A stretch of DNA of 64,000 nt. It comes from Microbacterium telephonicum (GTDB lineage Bacteria; Actinomycetota; Actinomycetes; Actinomycetales; Microbacteriaceae). The notes under the pieces were generated by a model. It made no database searches and had not been told where the DNA came from. It saw only the letters and a list, made by a program, of their open reading frames with translations. A program made the translations under genes and the position numbers. Where the stretch lies: positions 959,059-1,023,058 of the forward strand of contig NZ_RCDB01000001.1 of NCBI RefSeq assembly GCF_003651225.1. The letters run 5' to 3'. This document shows, in pieces, positions 1 through 8,207 of the stretch; position 1 is the first letter of the stretch; every line of letters starts with the position of its first letter.

Positions 1-663
1 TTCGACGGTGCCGCCGCGGTGCACGTTCGAGCGGAACTCGTCGCCCGTCGCGGTGCGCCGCATCGCCGCGACGACGCGGTCGCCGACCACGAGCGCGCGG
101 ATGTCGCGTCCGCGGCTCTCCGCGACGAACCGCTGGATGAGCACGTTCTGCTTCGTGGAGTGCAGCGTCTCGATGATCGCCTCGGCGACCTTCACCTCGG
201 GGGCCAGGATGACGCCGATGCCCTGCGTGCCCTCCAGCAGTTTGATGACCACGGGCGCACCGCCCACCCGCTCGATCGCGGGTCGCACGTCCACACGGTT
301 GCGCACGAACGCCGTCGCCGGCATCTGGATGTTGTGCCGCGACAGGATCTGGGTGGCGCGCAGTTTGTCGCGCGCGTTGGAGATGCCGTTGGCGGTGTTG
401 GGCGTGTACACGTCCATCTGCTCGAACTGGCGAACCACGGCGGTGCCGAAGTAGGTGATGGAGTTGCCGATGCGGGGGAGCACCGCGTCGTAGTCCGACA
501 GCGGGCGGCCCCGGAAATGGAGGTCGGGCTCGGCTCCCGACAGGTCGATCGCGAAGCGCAGCGTGTCCAGCACGCGCACGTCGTGACCGCGCTGCTGCGC
601 TGCAGCCTTCAGACGCTGGGTGGAGTAGGCGCGCGGGGCGCGCGAGAGGATGGCGATTCTCAT
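1..663 (-). CDS. rimK: RimK-type ATP-grasp ligase (ribosomal protein S6 modification family), 3' end cut by window edge
   Basis: ATP-grasp amino-acid ligase. RimK of enterobacteria adds glutamate residues to the C-terminus of ribosomal protein S6; the substrate here is inferred. The first 221 codons are present, starting at ATG 661-663, and the reading frame runs off the left edge without a stop (family length is about 290-300 aa). The N-terminus (MRIAILSR) opens the pre-ATP-grasp domain. The nucleotide-binding part carries VVIKLLEGTQGIGV at about residues 138-151, with K141 and the glycine-rich loop 144-150. The frame remains open to base 1, so there is no sign of decay. It diverges from the retropepsin-like gene starting 25 bp away, a pairing known for rim loci. 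Family assignment is solid, the S6 target less so. Confidence 0.9.
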   Translation of the reverse strand, partial: MRIAILSRAPRAYSTQRLKAAAQQRGHDVRVLDTLRFAIDLSGAEPDLHFRGRPLSDYDAVLPRIGNSITYFGTAVVRQFEQMDVYTPNTANGISNARDKLRATQILSRHNIQMPATAFVRNRVDVRPAIERVGGAPVVIKLLEGTQGIGVILAPEVKVAEAIIETLHSTKQNVLIQRFVAESRGRDIRALVVGDRVVAAMRRTATGDEFRSNVHRGGTVE

Positions 664-687
664 GCGTTGCTCTGGGAGGATCGAGGG

Positions 688-1170
688 GTGACGGAACCCT
701 TCCATTCAAACACCGTCGTCGGCTGGCGCGAATGGGTCGCCCTGCCGCCGAGCGAACTCGGCTGGATCAAGGCCAAGATCGACACGGGTGCCCGCACGTC
801 GGCGCTGCACGTCGTCGGCATCGAGGAGTTCGAGCGCGACGGGCGTGCGTGGGTGCGCGGCACGGTGCGCCCGTGGCAGCGCTCGATCGCCGACGCCGCC
901 ACCCTGGAATGGCCGGTGCACGACATCCGCCGCATCCGCAGCTCGTCGGGACACGCCCAGCGGCGCTTCGTCGTGCTACAGCGGATCGTGCTGGCCGGGC
1001 GTGAGATCACCGCCGAGGTGACTCTCACCAACCGCGACAAGATGGGCTTCCGGATGCTGATCGGGCGCGAAGCGCTGCGCCACGGGTTCGTGGTCGACGC
1101 GCGCGCCGGATTCCTCGGCGGCCGCGCGCCGAAGTCGGTGCGCCGCCGCAACCGCGGGCTTCCCGACTAG
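688..1170 (+). CDS. RimB-like retropepsin-type protease (COG4067/DUF785 family)
   Basis: 160-aa protein of the family annotated as putative ATP-dependent zinc protease, related to retropepsins and found beside rimK in many bacteria (RimB in pseudomonads). The aspartic-protease-like triad DTG is at D32-T33-G34 in KAKIDTGARTSALH, and the hydrophobic-hydrophobic-Gly segment MLIGREAL follows near residue 133. I chose GTG 688 because GGGAGGA lies 7 nt upstream; the open frame extends further up but would overlap rimK. No signal peptide is visible, so it is probably cytoplasmic. Role by context: processing partner of the RimK product. The family name implies zinc and ATP, but neither site is evident; an aspartic mechanism is the better reading of the motif. 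Confidence 0.75.
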   Translation: MTEPFHSNTVVGWREWVALPPSELGWIKAKIDTGARTSALHVVGIEEFERDGRAWVRGTVRPWQRSIADAATLEWPVHDIRRIRSSSGHAQRRFVVLQRIVLAGREITAEVTLTNRDKMGFRMLIGREALRHGFVVDARAGFLGGRAPKSVRRRNRGLPD

Positions 1171-1658
1171 AGCGTCTTGCCGTACCAGCGCGTCGCGTTC
1201 GGGTTGTCGTTGTACGGGTCGATCGCCGTGAAGCCGCTCGCGGCGTAGAGTCCGCCGGCCGCCTCGAGCGTGTGATGGGTGTCGAGCACGAGCTCGGCGG
1301 CATCCCACGAGCGTGCCCGCTCCTCGAGTCCCGTCAGGAGCACGCGCCCCCAGCCTCGGCCGCGGGTCTCCGGCCGCAGATACAGGTGCTTCACCTCGTA
1401 GCGGATGCCGGCGGGCCCGTCGGCGATCCGCCGGATGCCGCCGCAGCCGACATCGCGTCCGTCGGCGACGGCGACGAGGAACACCCCGGCCGGCGGGGTG
1501 AACACGGCGGCGTCGGGGAACACCGGGCGATAGGTCTGCCCCTTCGGGAACGCCGTCCCGCGCATCTGGAAGTACTCCTCGAGCAGGGCGTGCGAGCGGG
1601 GGTCGTCGGCGGGACGCTCCTGCAGGGCGACGGTCGGCGCGGCGGGGGTTTCGGCCAT
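1167..1658 (-). CDS. GNAT family N-acetyltransferase
   Basis: 163-aa single-domain acyltransferase. The acetyl-CoA pyrophosphate-binding loop is RGRGWG at residues 99-104, preceded by the beta4 strand VKHLYLRPE, and the C-terminal part has the usual GLYAASGF segment. Substrate unknown. The gene is convergent with the retropepsin-like gene, their stop codons sharing four bases, and divergent from dapB across only 32 bp. Start ATG 1656-1658 lies 7 nt after a minus-strand TACGCT box, so the mRNA is probably leaderless. Confidence 0.85.
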   Translation of the reverse strand: MAETPAAPTVALQERPADDPRSHALLEEYFQMRGTAFPKGQTYRPVFPDAAVFTPPAGVFLVAVADGRDVGCGGIRRIADGPAGIRYEVKHLYLRPETRGRGWGRVLLTGLEERARSWDAAELVLDTHHTLEAAGGLYAASGFTAIDPYNDNPNATRWYGKTL

Positions 1659-1665
1659 GCGCTCG

Positions 1666-1671
1666 AGCGTA
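1666..1671 (-). promoter_or_regulatory. -10 box (TACGCT) of the GNAT gene
   Basis: TACGCT on the minus strand, 7 nt before the ATG and with no Shine-Dalgarno sequence between. Fits a leaderless transcript. Confidence 0.5.
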
Positions 1672-1677
1672 GCCCCG

Positions 1678-1683
1678 TAGGCT
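1678..1683 (+). promoter_or_regulatory. -10 box (TAGGCT) of dapB
   Basis: TAGGCT 7 nt before the dapB ATG. The spacer contains GGAGG, which could act as a ribosome site only if transcription began further upstream. Back to back with the GNAT box 6 bp away. Confidence 0.5.
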
Positions 1684-1690
1684 GGAGGCC

Positions 1691-2506
1691 ATGACGACGA
1701 CGCGAGTGGCCCTCGTCGGGGGCACCGGGAAGCTGGGCGGCATCATCCGTGCCGTCATCGACGAGACCGAGGGCTTCGAGGTCGTCGCCGTGCTCGGCTC
1801 GGCCAGCAGCCTCGACGAGCTGGACGGCGCCGACCTCGTCGTCGACGCCTCTACGCCCGCCGTGTCGATCGACGTCGTGCGCGCGGCGATCGAGCGCGGC
1901 ATCAACGTGCTCGTCGGTACGTCGGGCTGGTCATCGCAGCGCATCGCGCTCGTCCGCCCGCTCGTCGATGCGGCCGGCACCGGTGCCGTCTTCATCCCCA
2001 ACTTCTCGCTCGGCTCCGTGATCGGTTCGGCGCTGGCGGCGGCATCCGCATCGTTCTTCCCGTCGATCGAGATCGTCGAGACGCACCGCGAGACGAAGGT
2101 CGACTCGCCCAGTGGCACCGCGGTGCGCACCGCCGAGCTCATCGCGGGTGCGCGTGCCGAGGTCGGACCCGTCGAATCGCCGCACGCCGACCAGCGTGCC
2201 CGCGGTCAACAGGTCTCCAGCATCCCGATCCACTCGCTGCGCCGCCCGGGCGTCGTCGCGAAGCAGGAGACGATCCTGTCCGGCCCCGGCGAGTCGCTCA
2301 CGATCGTGCACGACACGATCGACCCCGCCCTCGCCTACGCCCCCGGCATCCGCGTCGCCCTCGCGGCCGCGCGCGACGCGCGGGGCGTGACGGTGGGCCT
2401 GGACAGCCTCATCGACATCGGCGTGCGCGTCCCCGCCACCCGCGACCCGCGACCGGCCCCCGAGGGCGGCGTGCCCGGTCAGGTCGCCCGCGCCACCGGA
2501 GCATGA
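1691..2506 (+). CDS. dapB: 4-hydroxy-tetrahydrodipicolinate reductase
   Basis: NAD(P)H-dependent second committed step from aspartate semialdehyde to lysine and diaminopimelate, cytoplasmic. 271 aa, slightly longer than usual owing to a Pro-rich tail after residue 250. The N-terminal Rossmann loop is VGGTGKLGG (residues 9-17). The substrate site ETHRETKVDSPSGTA (about 130-144) keeps the catalytic His132 and Lys136 and the SGTA loop, though the family usually reads HHxxK; one histidine is replaced. The stop overlaps the next start as ATGA. dapA is 4.6 kb downstream and dapF 19 kb downstream, so the pathway is dispersed. Confidence 0.95.
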   Translation: MTTTRVALVGGTGKLGGIIRAVIDETEGFEVVAVLGSASSLDELDGADLVVDASTPAVSIDVVRAAIERGINVLVGTSGWSSQRIALVRPLVDAAGTGAVFIPNFSLGSVIGSALAAASASFFPSIEIVETHRETKVDSPSGTAVRTAELIAGARAEVGPVESPHADQRARGQQVSSIPIHSLRRPGVVAKQETILSGPGESLTIVHDTIDPALAYAPGIRVALAAARDARGVTVGLDSLIDIGVRVPATRDPRPAPEGGVPGQVARATGA

Positions 2507-2949
2507 GCACGCGCATCGGTGTCGCCGTCATGGCGGTCGCCCTCCTGCTGTACATCGTGCTCGTCGGTCAGCGCGCCTGGCTGCTGGTCGCCTCCGGCGA
2601 CGGCGTCGGCATCGCGATGGGGGTCGCCCTCATCGTGCTGCCGCTCGTGGCGGTGTGGGGGCTCGGGCGCGAGATCTTCTTCGGCGTGCGCGCGGAGGCG
2701 CTCGGGCGTCGCCTCGACGCCGAGGGTGCCCTACCCGCCGAGCAGCTCGACGTCAAGGCGAGCGGCGCGCCCGTGCGTGACGAGGCGGCCGCCCTGTTCC
2801 CGGCGTACCGGGACGCCGTGGAGCAGCATCCGGACGATTGGCGGGCGTGGTACCGCCTGGGCCTCGTCTACGACGGCGCCGGCGACCGCCGGCGGGCGCG
2901 CCACGCCGTGCGCACCGCCATCTCACTGGAACGCTCAGCCCGCGGCTGA
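2503..2949 (+). CDS. Small membrane protein with a C-terminal TPR-like motif
   Basis: 148 aa. Two predicted membrane helices (about residues 5-23 and 34-53) are followed by a cytoplasmic tail in which residues 103-140 read like one tetratricopeptide unit (HPDDWRAWYRLGLVYDGAGD). No enzymatic motif. It overlaps dapB by four bases (ATGA), so it is translationally coupled to it and is seen beside dapB in related genomes. Function unknown; perhaps a membrane scaffold. Confidence 0.75.
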   Translation: MSTRIGVAVMAVALLLYIVLVGQRAWLLVASGDGVGIAMGVALIVLPLVAVWGLGREIFFGVRAEALGRRLDAEGALPAEQLDVKASGAPVRDEAAALFPAYRDAVEQHPDDWRAWYRLGLVYDGAGDRRRARHAVRTAISLERSARG

Positions 2950-2963
2950 GGCTTGGGCGTCGG

Positions 2964-3878
2964 TCAGGCCGGCGGAACCGCGTCGGCGACCGCGGCCTTG
3001 ACCGTCGGCTGCGAGAAGGCGAATCCGGATGCGGTGAGCACGTCGGGCACGACGTGCATGTCGCAGGCGAGCAGCGCGTCGACCGTTTCCGAGCCGAGCA
3101 CGAGCTTCATGCCCCACACCGGCGCGCGCAGCAGGTAGGGGCGGTTCATGCGCATCGCGAGTGCGAAGCCCAGGTCGTTCGCGGTCGCCCGGGTGGGACC
3201 GCTGAGGTTCACCGGTCCCGTGAGTCCGCGGTCGATGACATGACGGATGGCCGCGACCTCGTCGGGCAGCGAGATCCACGGCCACGCCTGCGTACCGCGA
3301 CCGATGGGGCCAGACAGCCCCGCCCGGGTCAGCAGCATGAGGGGCTTGAGCACCCCCTCGGGGTGCACGATCGGCGCCGTGCGCAGCAGCGCGACCCGGT
3401 CGCCGGCGGTGCGGGCGGTGCGCTCCCACTCGGCGGTGAGCTGCGAGAGGAATCCGTGCCCGGCGGGGGAGGCCTCGGTCAGCGGACCGCGCGGCTGCGT
3501 CGGGTAGTAGCCGACGGCGGATGCCGACACGAACAGGGGTGCGCCGTCGCCGAGTGCACGCACCGCCGAGGCGAGGGCCTGGGTGGGAGCGAGCCGCGAC
3601 CACCGCAGGGTGTGCTTGTACGACCGCGACCACGGGAAGCGTCCGATGCTCGCGCCGTTGAGGCCGACGACGGCGGCTGCGCCGTCGAGGACTGCCGGGT
3701 CGACGGGTCGCCGCGTCGGGTCCCATTCGATCTCGTCGGCGGCTTCGGCCGGCCGGCGCACGAGACGCGTCACGGGCACGCCGTCGGCGCGCAGCGACGC
3801 GACCAGCGCGCCGCCGATCAGGCCGCTCGCGCCGGCGACGACGACGCGTCCCGGCGTGAGCTGCTGAACGTCAGCCAA
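2964..3878 (-). CDS. TIGR01777-type NAD(P)-dependent epimerase family protein
   Basis: 304-aa extended short-chain dehydrogenase-like protein of the TIGR01777 (YfcH/SulA-like) family. The nucleotide loop VVAGASGLIGGALV lies near residues 13-26; GLNGASIGRFPWSRSYK and FVSASAVGYYPTQ follow the family pattern, the latter holding the YYP in place of a classical YxxxK. A DUF1731-type C-terminus ends the protein. Biochemical role undefined. It starts inside the end of the OsmC gene (8-nt overlap), so the two form an operon read leftwards. Confidence 0.85.
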   Translation of the reverse strand: MADVQQLTPGRVVVAGASGLIGGALVASLRADGVPVTRLVRRPAEAADEIEWDPTRRPVDPAVLDGAAAVVGLNGASIGRFPWSRSYKHTLRWSRLAPTQALASAVRALGDGAPLFVSASAVGYYPTQPRGPLTEASPAGHGFLSQLTAEWERTARTAGDRVALLRTAPIVHPEGVLKPLMLLTRAGLSGPIGRGTQAWPWISLPDEVAAIRHVIDRGLTGPVNLSGPTRATANDLGFALAMRMNRPYLLRAPVWGMKLVLGSETVDALLACDMHVVPDVLTASGFAFSQPTVKAAVADAVPPA

Positions 3879-4296
3879 GCGTCGCCTCGAGGGTGATCTC
3901 GATCCCGGCGAGCGCCGCCGAGACGGGGCAGCCGGTCTTGGCCTCTTCCGCGATGCGCTGGAAGTCCTCGGCCGACAGGCCGGGCACGACGGCGTTGACG
4001 TTCAGGTGCGACCCGGTGATGCCGGTGCCCGGGATGAAGGTGACCGACGCGGTCGTCTCCACCGACTCCGGCGGGGTGCCGTTGCCCGCGAGCGCGTGCG
4101 AGAGCGCCATTGAGAAGCACGACGAGTGGGCGGCGGCGATGAGCTCCTCCGGCGTGGTCACCGAGGTGGACCCCTCGCTGCGGGCCTTCCAGTTCACGGG
4201 GAGCGGACCCTGGTTCGAGCTCTCCAGCGCGACCTCTCCGGAGCCCTCCGTCAGGCTTCCCTTCCAGGTGGTGCTGGCTTCGCTGGTCACGCTCAT
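3871..4296 (-). CDS. osmC: OsmC family peroxiredoxin-like protein
   Basis: Thiol-dependent reduction of organic hydroperoxides is the family activity. 141 aa, normal length. The two redox cysteines are present: C60 in AAHSSCFSMALSHAL and C123 in KTGCPVSAAL. Start ATG 4294-4296 has GAAGGAG about 7 nt upstream. First gene of a leftward pair with the TIGR01777 epimerase. Confidence 0.88.
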   Translation of the reverse strand: MSVTSEASTTWKGSLTEGSGEVALESSNQGPLPVNWKARSEGSTSVTTPEELIAAAHSSCFSMALSHALAGNGTPPESVETTASVTFIPGTGITGSHLNVNAVVPGLSAEDFQRIAEEAKTGCPVSAALAGIEITLEATLG

Positions 4297-4389
4297 GGTG
4301 GCTCCTTCGTCGACGTCCGGGCGCGATGCGCGCCCGGTCGCCAGCCTAGACGGGGGAGCCGACAGGGGGAACCGTCAGCGGTGCGCGGC

Positions 4390-4827
4390 TCAGCGGTGCG
4401 CGGGCTCCGCGGTGACGCGGTCGAGCTCGAGCTCGACGACACCGCGGCCCGGCGTGCCGCCGAAGCGCGTCTGCACGACACCGTGGCGGTCGAGGATCAG
4501 GGTCGTCGGGGTCGAGAGCACGTTGAAGTGCCGCGCGATGTCGGGCCGGTGGGTGAGGTCGATGTCGAGGTGGAGCACCCCGTCCTTGCCCTGCGCGACC
4601 TCGCTCAGGGTGCGGTGCACGCCGGGGCAGCGCGCACACAGCTCGGTCGAGAACTGCAGCAACGTCGCGCGCTCGCCGAGAGCCTCCGCGCCCAGTCGCT
4701 CCGGCTCGACGACCTCGTGCGGGTCGGCCTGCGGCGGGTGGTTCTGCCGCCACCGCGCATACGCGCCGACGCCGACCGTCGCCACGAGCAGCGCGGCGAG
4801 GATGAGCACGGCATCGACGAGATTCAC
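4390..4827 (-). CDS. Membrane-anchored thioredoxin-like protein
   Basis: 145 aa from GTG 4825-4827. A single N-terminal membrane helix (residues 3-24) is followed by a thioredoxin fold with the active-site pair C64-A-R-C67 (TELCARCPG) and the cis-Pro segment STPTTLIL. The CARC dipeptide is unusual beside the CGPC of classical thioredoxin. The orientation puts the domain either in the cytoplasm or outside depending on the helix, and I cannot decide which. Start chosen because a minus-strand TAGGAT box lies 8 nt upstream; the much longer open frame further up is the antisense of thyA. Confidence 0.8.
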   Translation of the reverse strand: MNLVDAVLILAALLVATVGVGAYARWRQNHPPQADPHEVVEPERLGAEALGERATLLQFSTELCARCPGVHRTLSEVAQGKDGVLHLDIDLTHRPDIARHFNVLSTPTTLILDRHGVVQTRFGGTPGRGVVELELDRVTAEPAHR

Positions 4828-4835
4828 AACCCCAC

Positions 4836-4841
4836 ATCCTA
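4836..4841 (-). promoter_or_regulatory. -10 box (TAGGAT) of the thioredoxin-like gene
   Basis: TAGGAT on the minus strand, 8 nt before GTG 4827. Supports a leaderless or nearly leaderless mRNA. Confidence 0.5.
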
Positions 4842-4871
4842 ACGACCGAGCGTGGGAGCGTTCTCGACGGG

Positions 4872-4903
4872 CGCGCCGGAGGAAAACGCGGACGCGCCGG
4901 AGG
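4872..4903. repeat. Two-copy direct repeat, 21-bp period
   Basis: CGCGCCGGAGG occurs at 4872-4882 and again at 4893-4903, exactly 21 bp apart, in the gap between the thioredoxin-like gene and thyA. The inter-copy sequence is A-rich (GAAAACG). One of several small intergenic tandem repeats in this window. Confidence 0.55.
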
Positions 4904-4967
4904 GGACCGGATGCGGCGCGTCCGCACCGTCGCCCGCGCGCACCGCCCCGTCCCACGGCGGCGCGGG

Positions 4968-4973
4968 TAGGGT
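4968..4973 (+). promoter_or_regulatory. -10 box (TAGGGT) of thyA-folA
   Basis: TAGGGT 7 nt before GTG 4981, no Shine-Dalgarno sequence between. It marks the thyA start. Confidence 0.5.
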
Positions 4974-4980
4974 GGCTCCC

Positions 4981-5799
4981 GTGACCGAGCCCGCCGCATC
5001 CATCGCCACCCCTTACGAGGACCTGCTGCGCGAGGTGCTCGAGCACGGCGTGCACAAGGACGACCGCACCGGCACCGGCACGACGAGCGTCTTCGGCCGC
5101 CAGATCCGGTTCGATCTCGCCGAAGGCTTCCCGCTCGTGACGACCAAACGGGTGCACATGAAGTCGATCGTCTACGAACTGCTGTGGTTCCTGCGCGGCG
5201 AGTCCAACGTCGGCTGGCTGCGGGAGCACGGCGTCACCATCTGGGACGAGTGGGCCGACGGTGACGGCGAGCTCGGCCCCGTGTACGGCGTGCAGTGGCG
5301 GTCGTGGCCGACCCCCGACGGCGGGCAGATCGACCAGATCGCACAGGTGATCGAGCAGATCCGTGACAACCCCGACTCGAGGCGCCTCATCGTGTCGGCG
5401 TGGAACCCCGCCGACATCCCCGACATGGCCCTGGCGCCCTGCCACGCGCTGTTCCAGTTCTACGTCGCCGACGGCAAGCTGTCCTGCCAGCTCTATCAGC
5501 GCAGCGCCGACATGTTCCTCGGGGTGCCGTTCAACATCGCCAGCTACGCGCTGCTGACGCTCATGATCGCGCAGCAGACGGGCCTCGAACCCGGTGAGTT
5601 CGTGTGGACAGGCGGCGACTGCCACATCTACGACAACCACCTCGAGCAGGTGCGCGAGCAGCTCTCCCGCGACGCCTACGCCGCCCCGCGACTCACGTTC
5701 GCGCGCACGCCCGCCTCGATCTTCGACTACACGTACGACGACGTCGTCGTCGAGGACTACCGGCACCACCCCGCCATCCGCGGCGCGGTCGCGGTATGA
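4981..5799 (+). CDS. thyA: Thymidylate synthase
   Basis: Methylates dUMP to dTMP with 5,10-methylene-tetrahydrofolate, producing dihydrofolate. 272 aa, short-form ThyA. The catalytic cysteine is C154 in [10 protein letters not shown]. The phosphate-binding [10 protein letters not shown] (134-143) and [20 protein letters not shown] are intact. GTG start taken from the -10 box 7 nt upstream. The next gene, folA, overlaps its stop by four bases (ATGA) and recycles the dihydrofolate, a standard functional pair. Confidence 0.97.
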   Translation: MTEPAASIATPYEDLLREVLEHGVHKDDRTGTGTTSVFGRQIRFDLAEGFPLVTTKRVHMKSIVYELLWFLRGESNVGWLREHGVTIWDEWADGDGELGPVYGVQWRSWPTPDGGQIDQIAQVIEQIRDNPDSRRLIVSAWNPADIPDMALAPCHALFQFYVADGKLSCQLYQRSADMFLGVPFNIASYALLTLMIAQQTGLEPGEFVWTGGDCHIYDNHLEQVREQLSRDAYAAPRLTFARTPASIFDYTYDDVVVEDYRHHPAIRGAVAV

Positions 5800-6284
5800 C
5801 CCGACTCGGTCTCATCTGGGCCGAGGCGCGGGACCGCGTCATCGGCGCCGACGGCACGATGCCGTGGCACGTCCCCGAAGACCTCGCCCACTTCCGCGCT
5901 GTCACGATGGGCGCCCCCGTCGTGATGGGACGGCGCACCTGGGAGTCGTTCCCCGACCGGTTCCGGCCGTTGCCGGGGCGGCGCAACATCGTCGTGAGCC
6001 GCACGCCCGACTGGGCCGCGGACGGCGCCGAGCACGCCGCCTCGCTGGATGCCGCACTCGCCGTCGCCGGCGACGCGACCGAGGTGTGGGTGATCGGCGG
6101 CGGCACCCTGTACGCCGAGGCGATCGGTCGTGCCGACGTGCTCGAGGTGACCGAGCTGGATCTCGAAGTGGACGGCGACACCCGCGCGCCCGAGCGGCCC
6201 GGCTGGTCGGTCGTCGCGGCATCCGACTGGGCGGTGTCGCGCACCGGCATCCGCCACCGTTTCACCACCCTGCGCCGCGACTGA
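5796..6284 (+). CDS. folA: Dihydrofolate reductase
   Basis: NADPH-dependent reduction of dihydrofolate to tetrahydrofolate. 162 aa, typical size. The active site W24 and D29 lie in [27 protein letters not shown] and [14 protein letters not shown] are the two cofactor segments. Translationally coupled to thyA through ATGA. Confidence 0.96.
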   Translation: MTRLGLIWAEARDRVIGADGTMPWHVPEDLAHFRAVTMGAPVVMGRRTWESFPDRFRPLPGRRNIVVSRTPDWAADGAEHAASLDAALAVAGDATEVWVIGGGTLYAEAIGRADVLEVTELDLEVDGDTRAPERPGWSVVAASDWAVSRTGIRHRFTTLRRD

Positions 6285-6306
6285 GCGCGCCCGACTGGAG
6301 GTCCGC

Positions 6307-7068
6307 ATGCCCATCGCCCTCGTCACCGGAGCGAGCTCGGGCCTCGGCGCCGAATTCGCCCGGCAGCTCGCCGCCCGCGGCGCCGATCTGGTGCTCGTCG
6401 CGCGGGACCGCGGTGCGCTCGAGGCGCTCGCCGAGCCCCTGCGCGCGCGGCACGGGGTCGACGTCGAGGTGCTCGTCGCCGACCTCGTCGATTCCGCGGG
6501 CCTGGATGCCGTCGCCGCGCGTGTCGCCGACCCGGCGCGACCGGTCGGGATCCTGGTGAACAACGCCGGCTTCGGGCTGCCGCTGGCCTTCGAGCAGAAC
6601 ACGGTCGCCGACGAGGAACGGCACCTCGACCTGCACGTGCGGGCGACGATGCGCCTGTCGCACGCCGCGCTCGGCGCCATGCTGCCGCGCGGGCGCGGCC
6701 GCATCCTCAACGTCGCCTCGGTGGCCGCGTTCCTGCCGCGCGGGACGTACTGCGCCGTGAAGGCCTGGGTCGTCTCGTTCAGCCGCTGGGCGAACGCGAC
6801 CTACGCCCCGCGCGGGGTCACCGTCACGGCGGTGTGCCCCGGCTTCACGCACACCGACTTCCACGCGCGCATGGGCCTCGCGCCCGGGCGGGAGGGCATC
6901 CCCGGCCCGATGTGGCTCGACGCGGCGGACGTCGTGCGCGAGGCGCTCCGCGACGCCGCACGCGGGCGTGCCGTCTCGATCCCGTCGCTGCGCTACAAGG
7001 CGCTCATCGCCGCCGCCCGCATCCTGCCGACCCCGCTCGTCGCGCGCCTGGCCGCCACCGGACGTTGA
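6307..7068 (+). CDS. Short-chain dehydrogenase/reductase
   Basis: 253-aa classical SDR. Cofactor loop TGASSGLG (7-14), NNAG (85-88), catalytic S138, Y148 and K152 in ASVAAFLPRGTYCAVKAW. The Asp/Arg pattern after the second beta strand (VARDR) suggests NADP(H). GGAGG about 6 nt before the ATG serves as ribosome site. The C-terminal 35 residues are hydrophobic and may touch the membrane. Substrate not predictable. Confidence 0.88.
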   Translation: MPIALVTGASSGLGAEFARQLAARGADLVLVARDRGALEALAEPLRARHGVDVEVLVADLVDSAGLDAVAARVADPARPVGILVNNAGFGLPLAFEQNTVADEERHLDLHVRATMRLSHAALGAMLPRGRGRILNVASVAAFLPRGTYCAVKAWVVSFSRWANATYAPRGVTVTAVCPGFTHTDFHARMGLAPGREGIPGPMWLDAADVVREALRDAARGRAVSIPSLRYKALIAAARILPTPLVARLAATGR

Positions 7069-7142
7069 GCGCGCCGACCCGGCGTGCGCTCGAACGCACG
7101 GGGCCGAGACGATCGCGCGCCGCTCGGTGAGGCGTGACCCGA

Positions 7143-7148
7143 TAGCCT
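7143..7148 (+). promoter_or_regulatory. -10 box (TAGCCT) of dapA
   Basis: TAGCCT 6 nt before ATG 7155; no ribosome-binding site. Confidence 0.5.
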
Positions 7149-7154
7149 GAGAGC

Positions 7155-8132
7155 ATGACGCACACGAGCAACCCCTTCGGACAGGTTCTCGTCGCGCTCG
7201 TCACTCCGATGACGGCCGACGGCGAGGTCGACTGGCCCGCCGTCGAGAAGCACATCGACGACGTCATCACCGCCGGCGCCGACGGCATCGTCGTCACCGG
7301 CACCACCGGCGAGACCAGCACCCTCACCGACCCCGAGAAGCTCAAGCTCGTCGAGGTCGGCAAGTCGGTGTCGGCCGGCCGCGCGAAGATCATCACCGGC
7401 GGCGGCTCCAACGAGACCGCCCACGCCATCGAGCTCTACAAGGCGAGCGAGAAGGCCGGTGCCGACGGCATCATGATCGTGACGCCGTACTACAACAAGC
7501 CCACGCAGGCGGGCATCCTCACGCACTTCCGCCTCGTCGCCGACGCCACCGACCTGCCGGTCATCCTCTACGACATCCCCGGCCGCACCGGCGTGCCGAT
7601 CAAGTACGAGACGATCCTGCGCCTGGCCAAGCACCCGAACATCCTCGCGGTGAAAGACGCCAAGGGCGACTTCAGCGAGGTCAGCCGCGTACTGAACCAG
7701 ACCGACCTGATGTACTTCTCCGGCGACGACGCCAACGCGCTGCCGCACATGGCCATCGGGGCGACGGGACTCATCGGCGTCACGGCGAACATCGCGCCCG
7801 CGCCGTACCGCACGATCGTCGACGCCGTGAACGCCGGCGACCTCGCCACCGCGACCGCCGCGCACCAGCAGCTCGAGCCGCTCGTGCGCGCCGTCATGAC
7901 GCACGTCCCCGGCACGGTCGCGGCGAAGTACATCCTCCACGGCCTCGGCCGTATCGGCAGCCCGCGCGTGCGGCTGCCCCTCGTCGGCCCGGAGGAGTGG
8001 GAGGCCGCCCTCATCGAAGACGAGCTCGCGCTCGTCAGCGGTGTGCCCGGCGCCGACTTCTCCAACTTCCGACCCGACCGCAACGCCGCCGCGGGCGGTG
8101 CCCTGCCCAAGGTGCACGGCACGACCCGCTGA
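7155..8132 (+). CDS. dapA: 4-hydroxy-tetrahydrodipicolinate synthase
   Basis: Condenses pyruvate with aspartate semialdehyde, the entry to lysine and diaminopimelate. 325 aa TIM barrel. Schiff-base lysine K167 in ILAVKDAKGD, tyrosine Y139 in LYDIPGRT, substrate loop TGTTGET (48-54). Leaderless promoter directly upstream. The order dapA-rnj is conserved across Actinobacteria; the two are separated by 75 bp holding two hairpins. Confidence 0.97.
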   Translation: MTHTSNPFGQVLVALVTPMTADGEVDWPAVEKHIDDVITAGADGIVVTGTTGETSTLTDPEKLKLVEVGKSVSAGRAKIITGGGSNETAHAIELYKASEKAGADGIMIVTPYYNKPTQAGILTHFRLVADATDLPVILYDIPGRTGVPIKYETILRLAKHPNILAVKDAKGDFSEVSRVLNQTDLMYFSGDDANALPHMAIGATGLIGVTANIAPAPYRTIVDAVNAGDLATATAAHQQLEPLVRAVMTHVPGTVAAKYILHGLGRIGSPRVRLPLVGPEEWEAALIEDELALVSGVPGADFSNFRPDRNAAAGGALPKVHGTTR

Positions 8133-8138
8133 CACCTC

Positions 8139-8156
8139 GCGGATGCCGGCATCCGC
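8139..8156. terminator. Perfect 18-bp palindrome after dapA
   Basis: GCGGATGCCGGCATCCGC, eight-base arms meeting almost without a loop, 6 bp after the dapA stop. No T-run. It could be an mRNA 3' stabiliser or an attenuating hairpin rather than a full terminator. Confidence 0.4.
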
Positions 8157-8175
8157 ATGACAGCTGAACAAAGAA

Positions 8176-8194
8176 CGGATGCCGCGGGCATCCG
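8176..8194. terminator. Second hairpin between dapA and rnj
   Basis: CGGATGCC-GCG-GGCATCCG, 8-bp perfect stem with a 3-nt loop, sharing its octamer with the palindrome 20 bp before. It ends 2 bp before the AGGAGG ribosome site of rnj, so it could influence rnj translation or be a processing site. Confidence 0.4.
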
Positions 8195-8207
8195 CCAGGA
8201 GGCAGAC

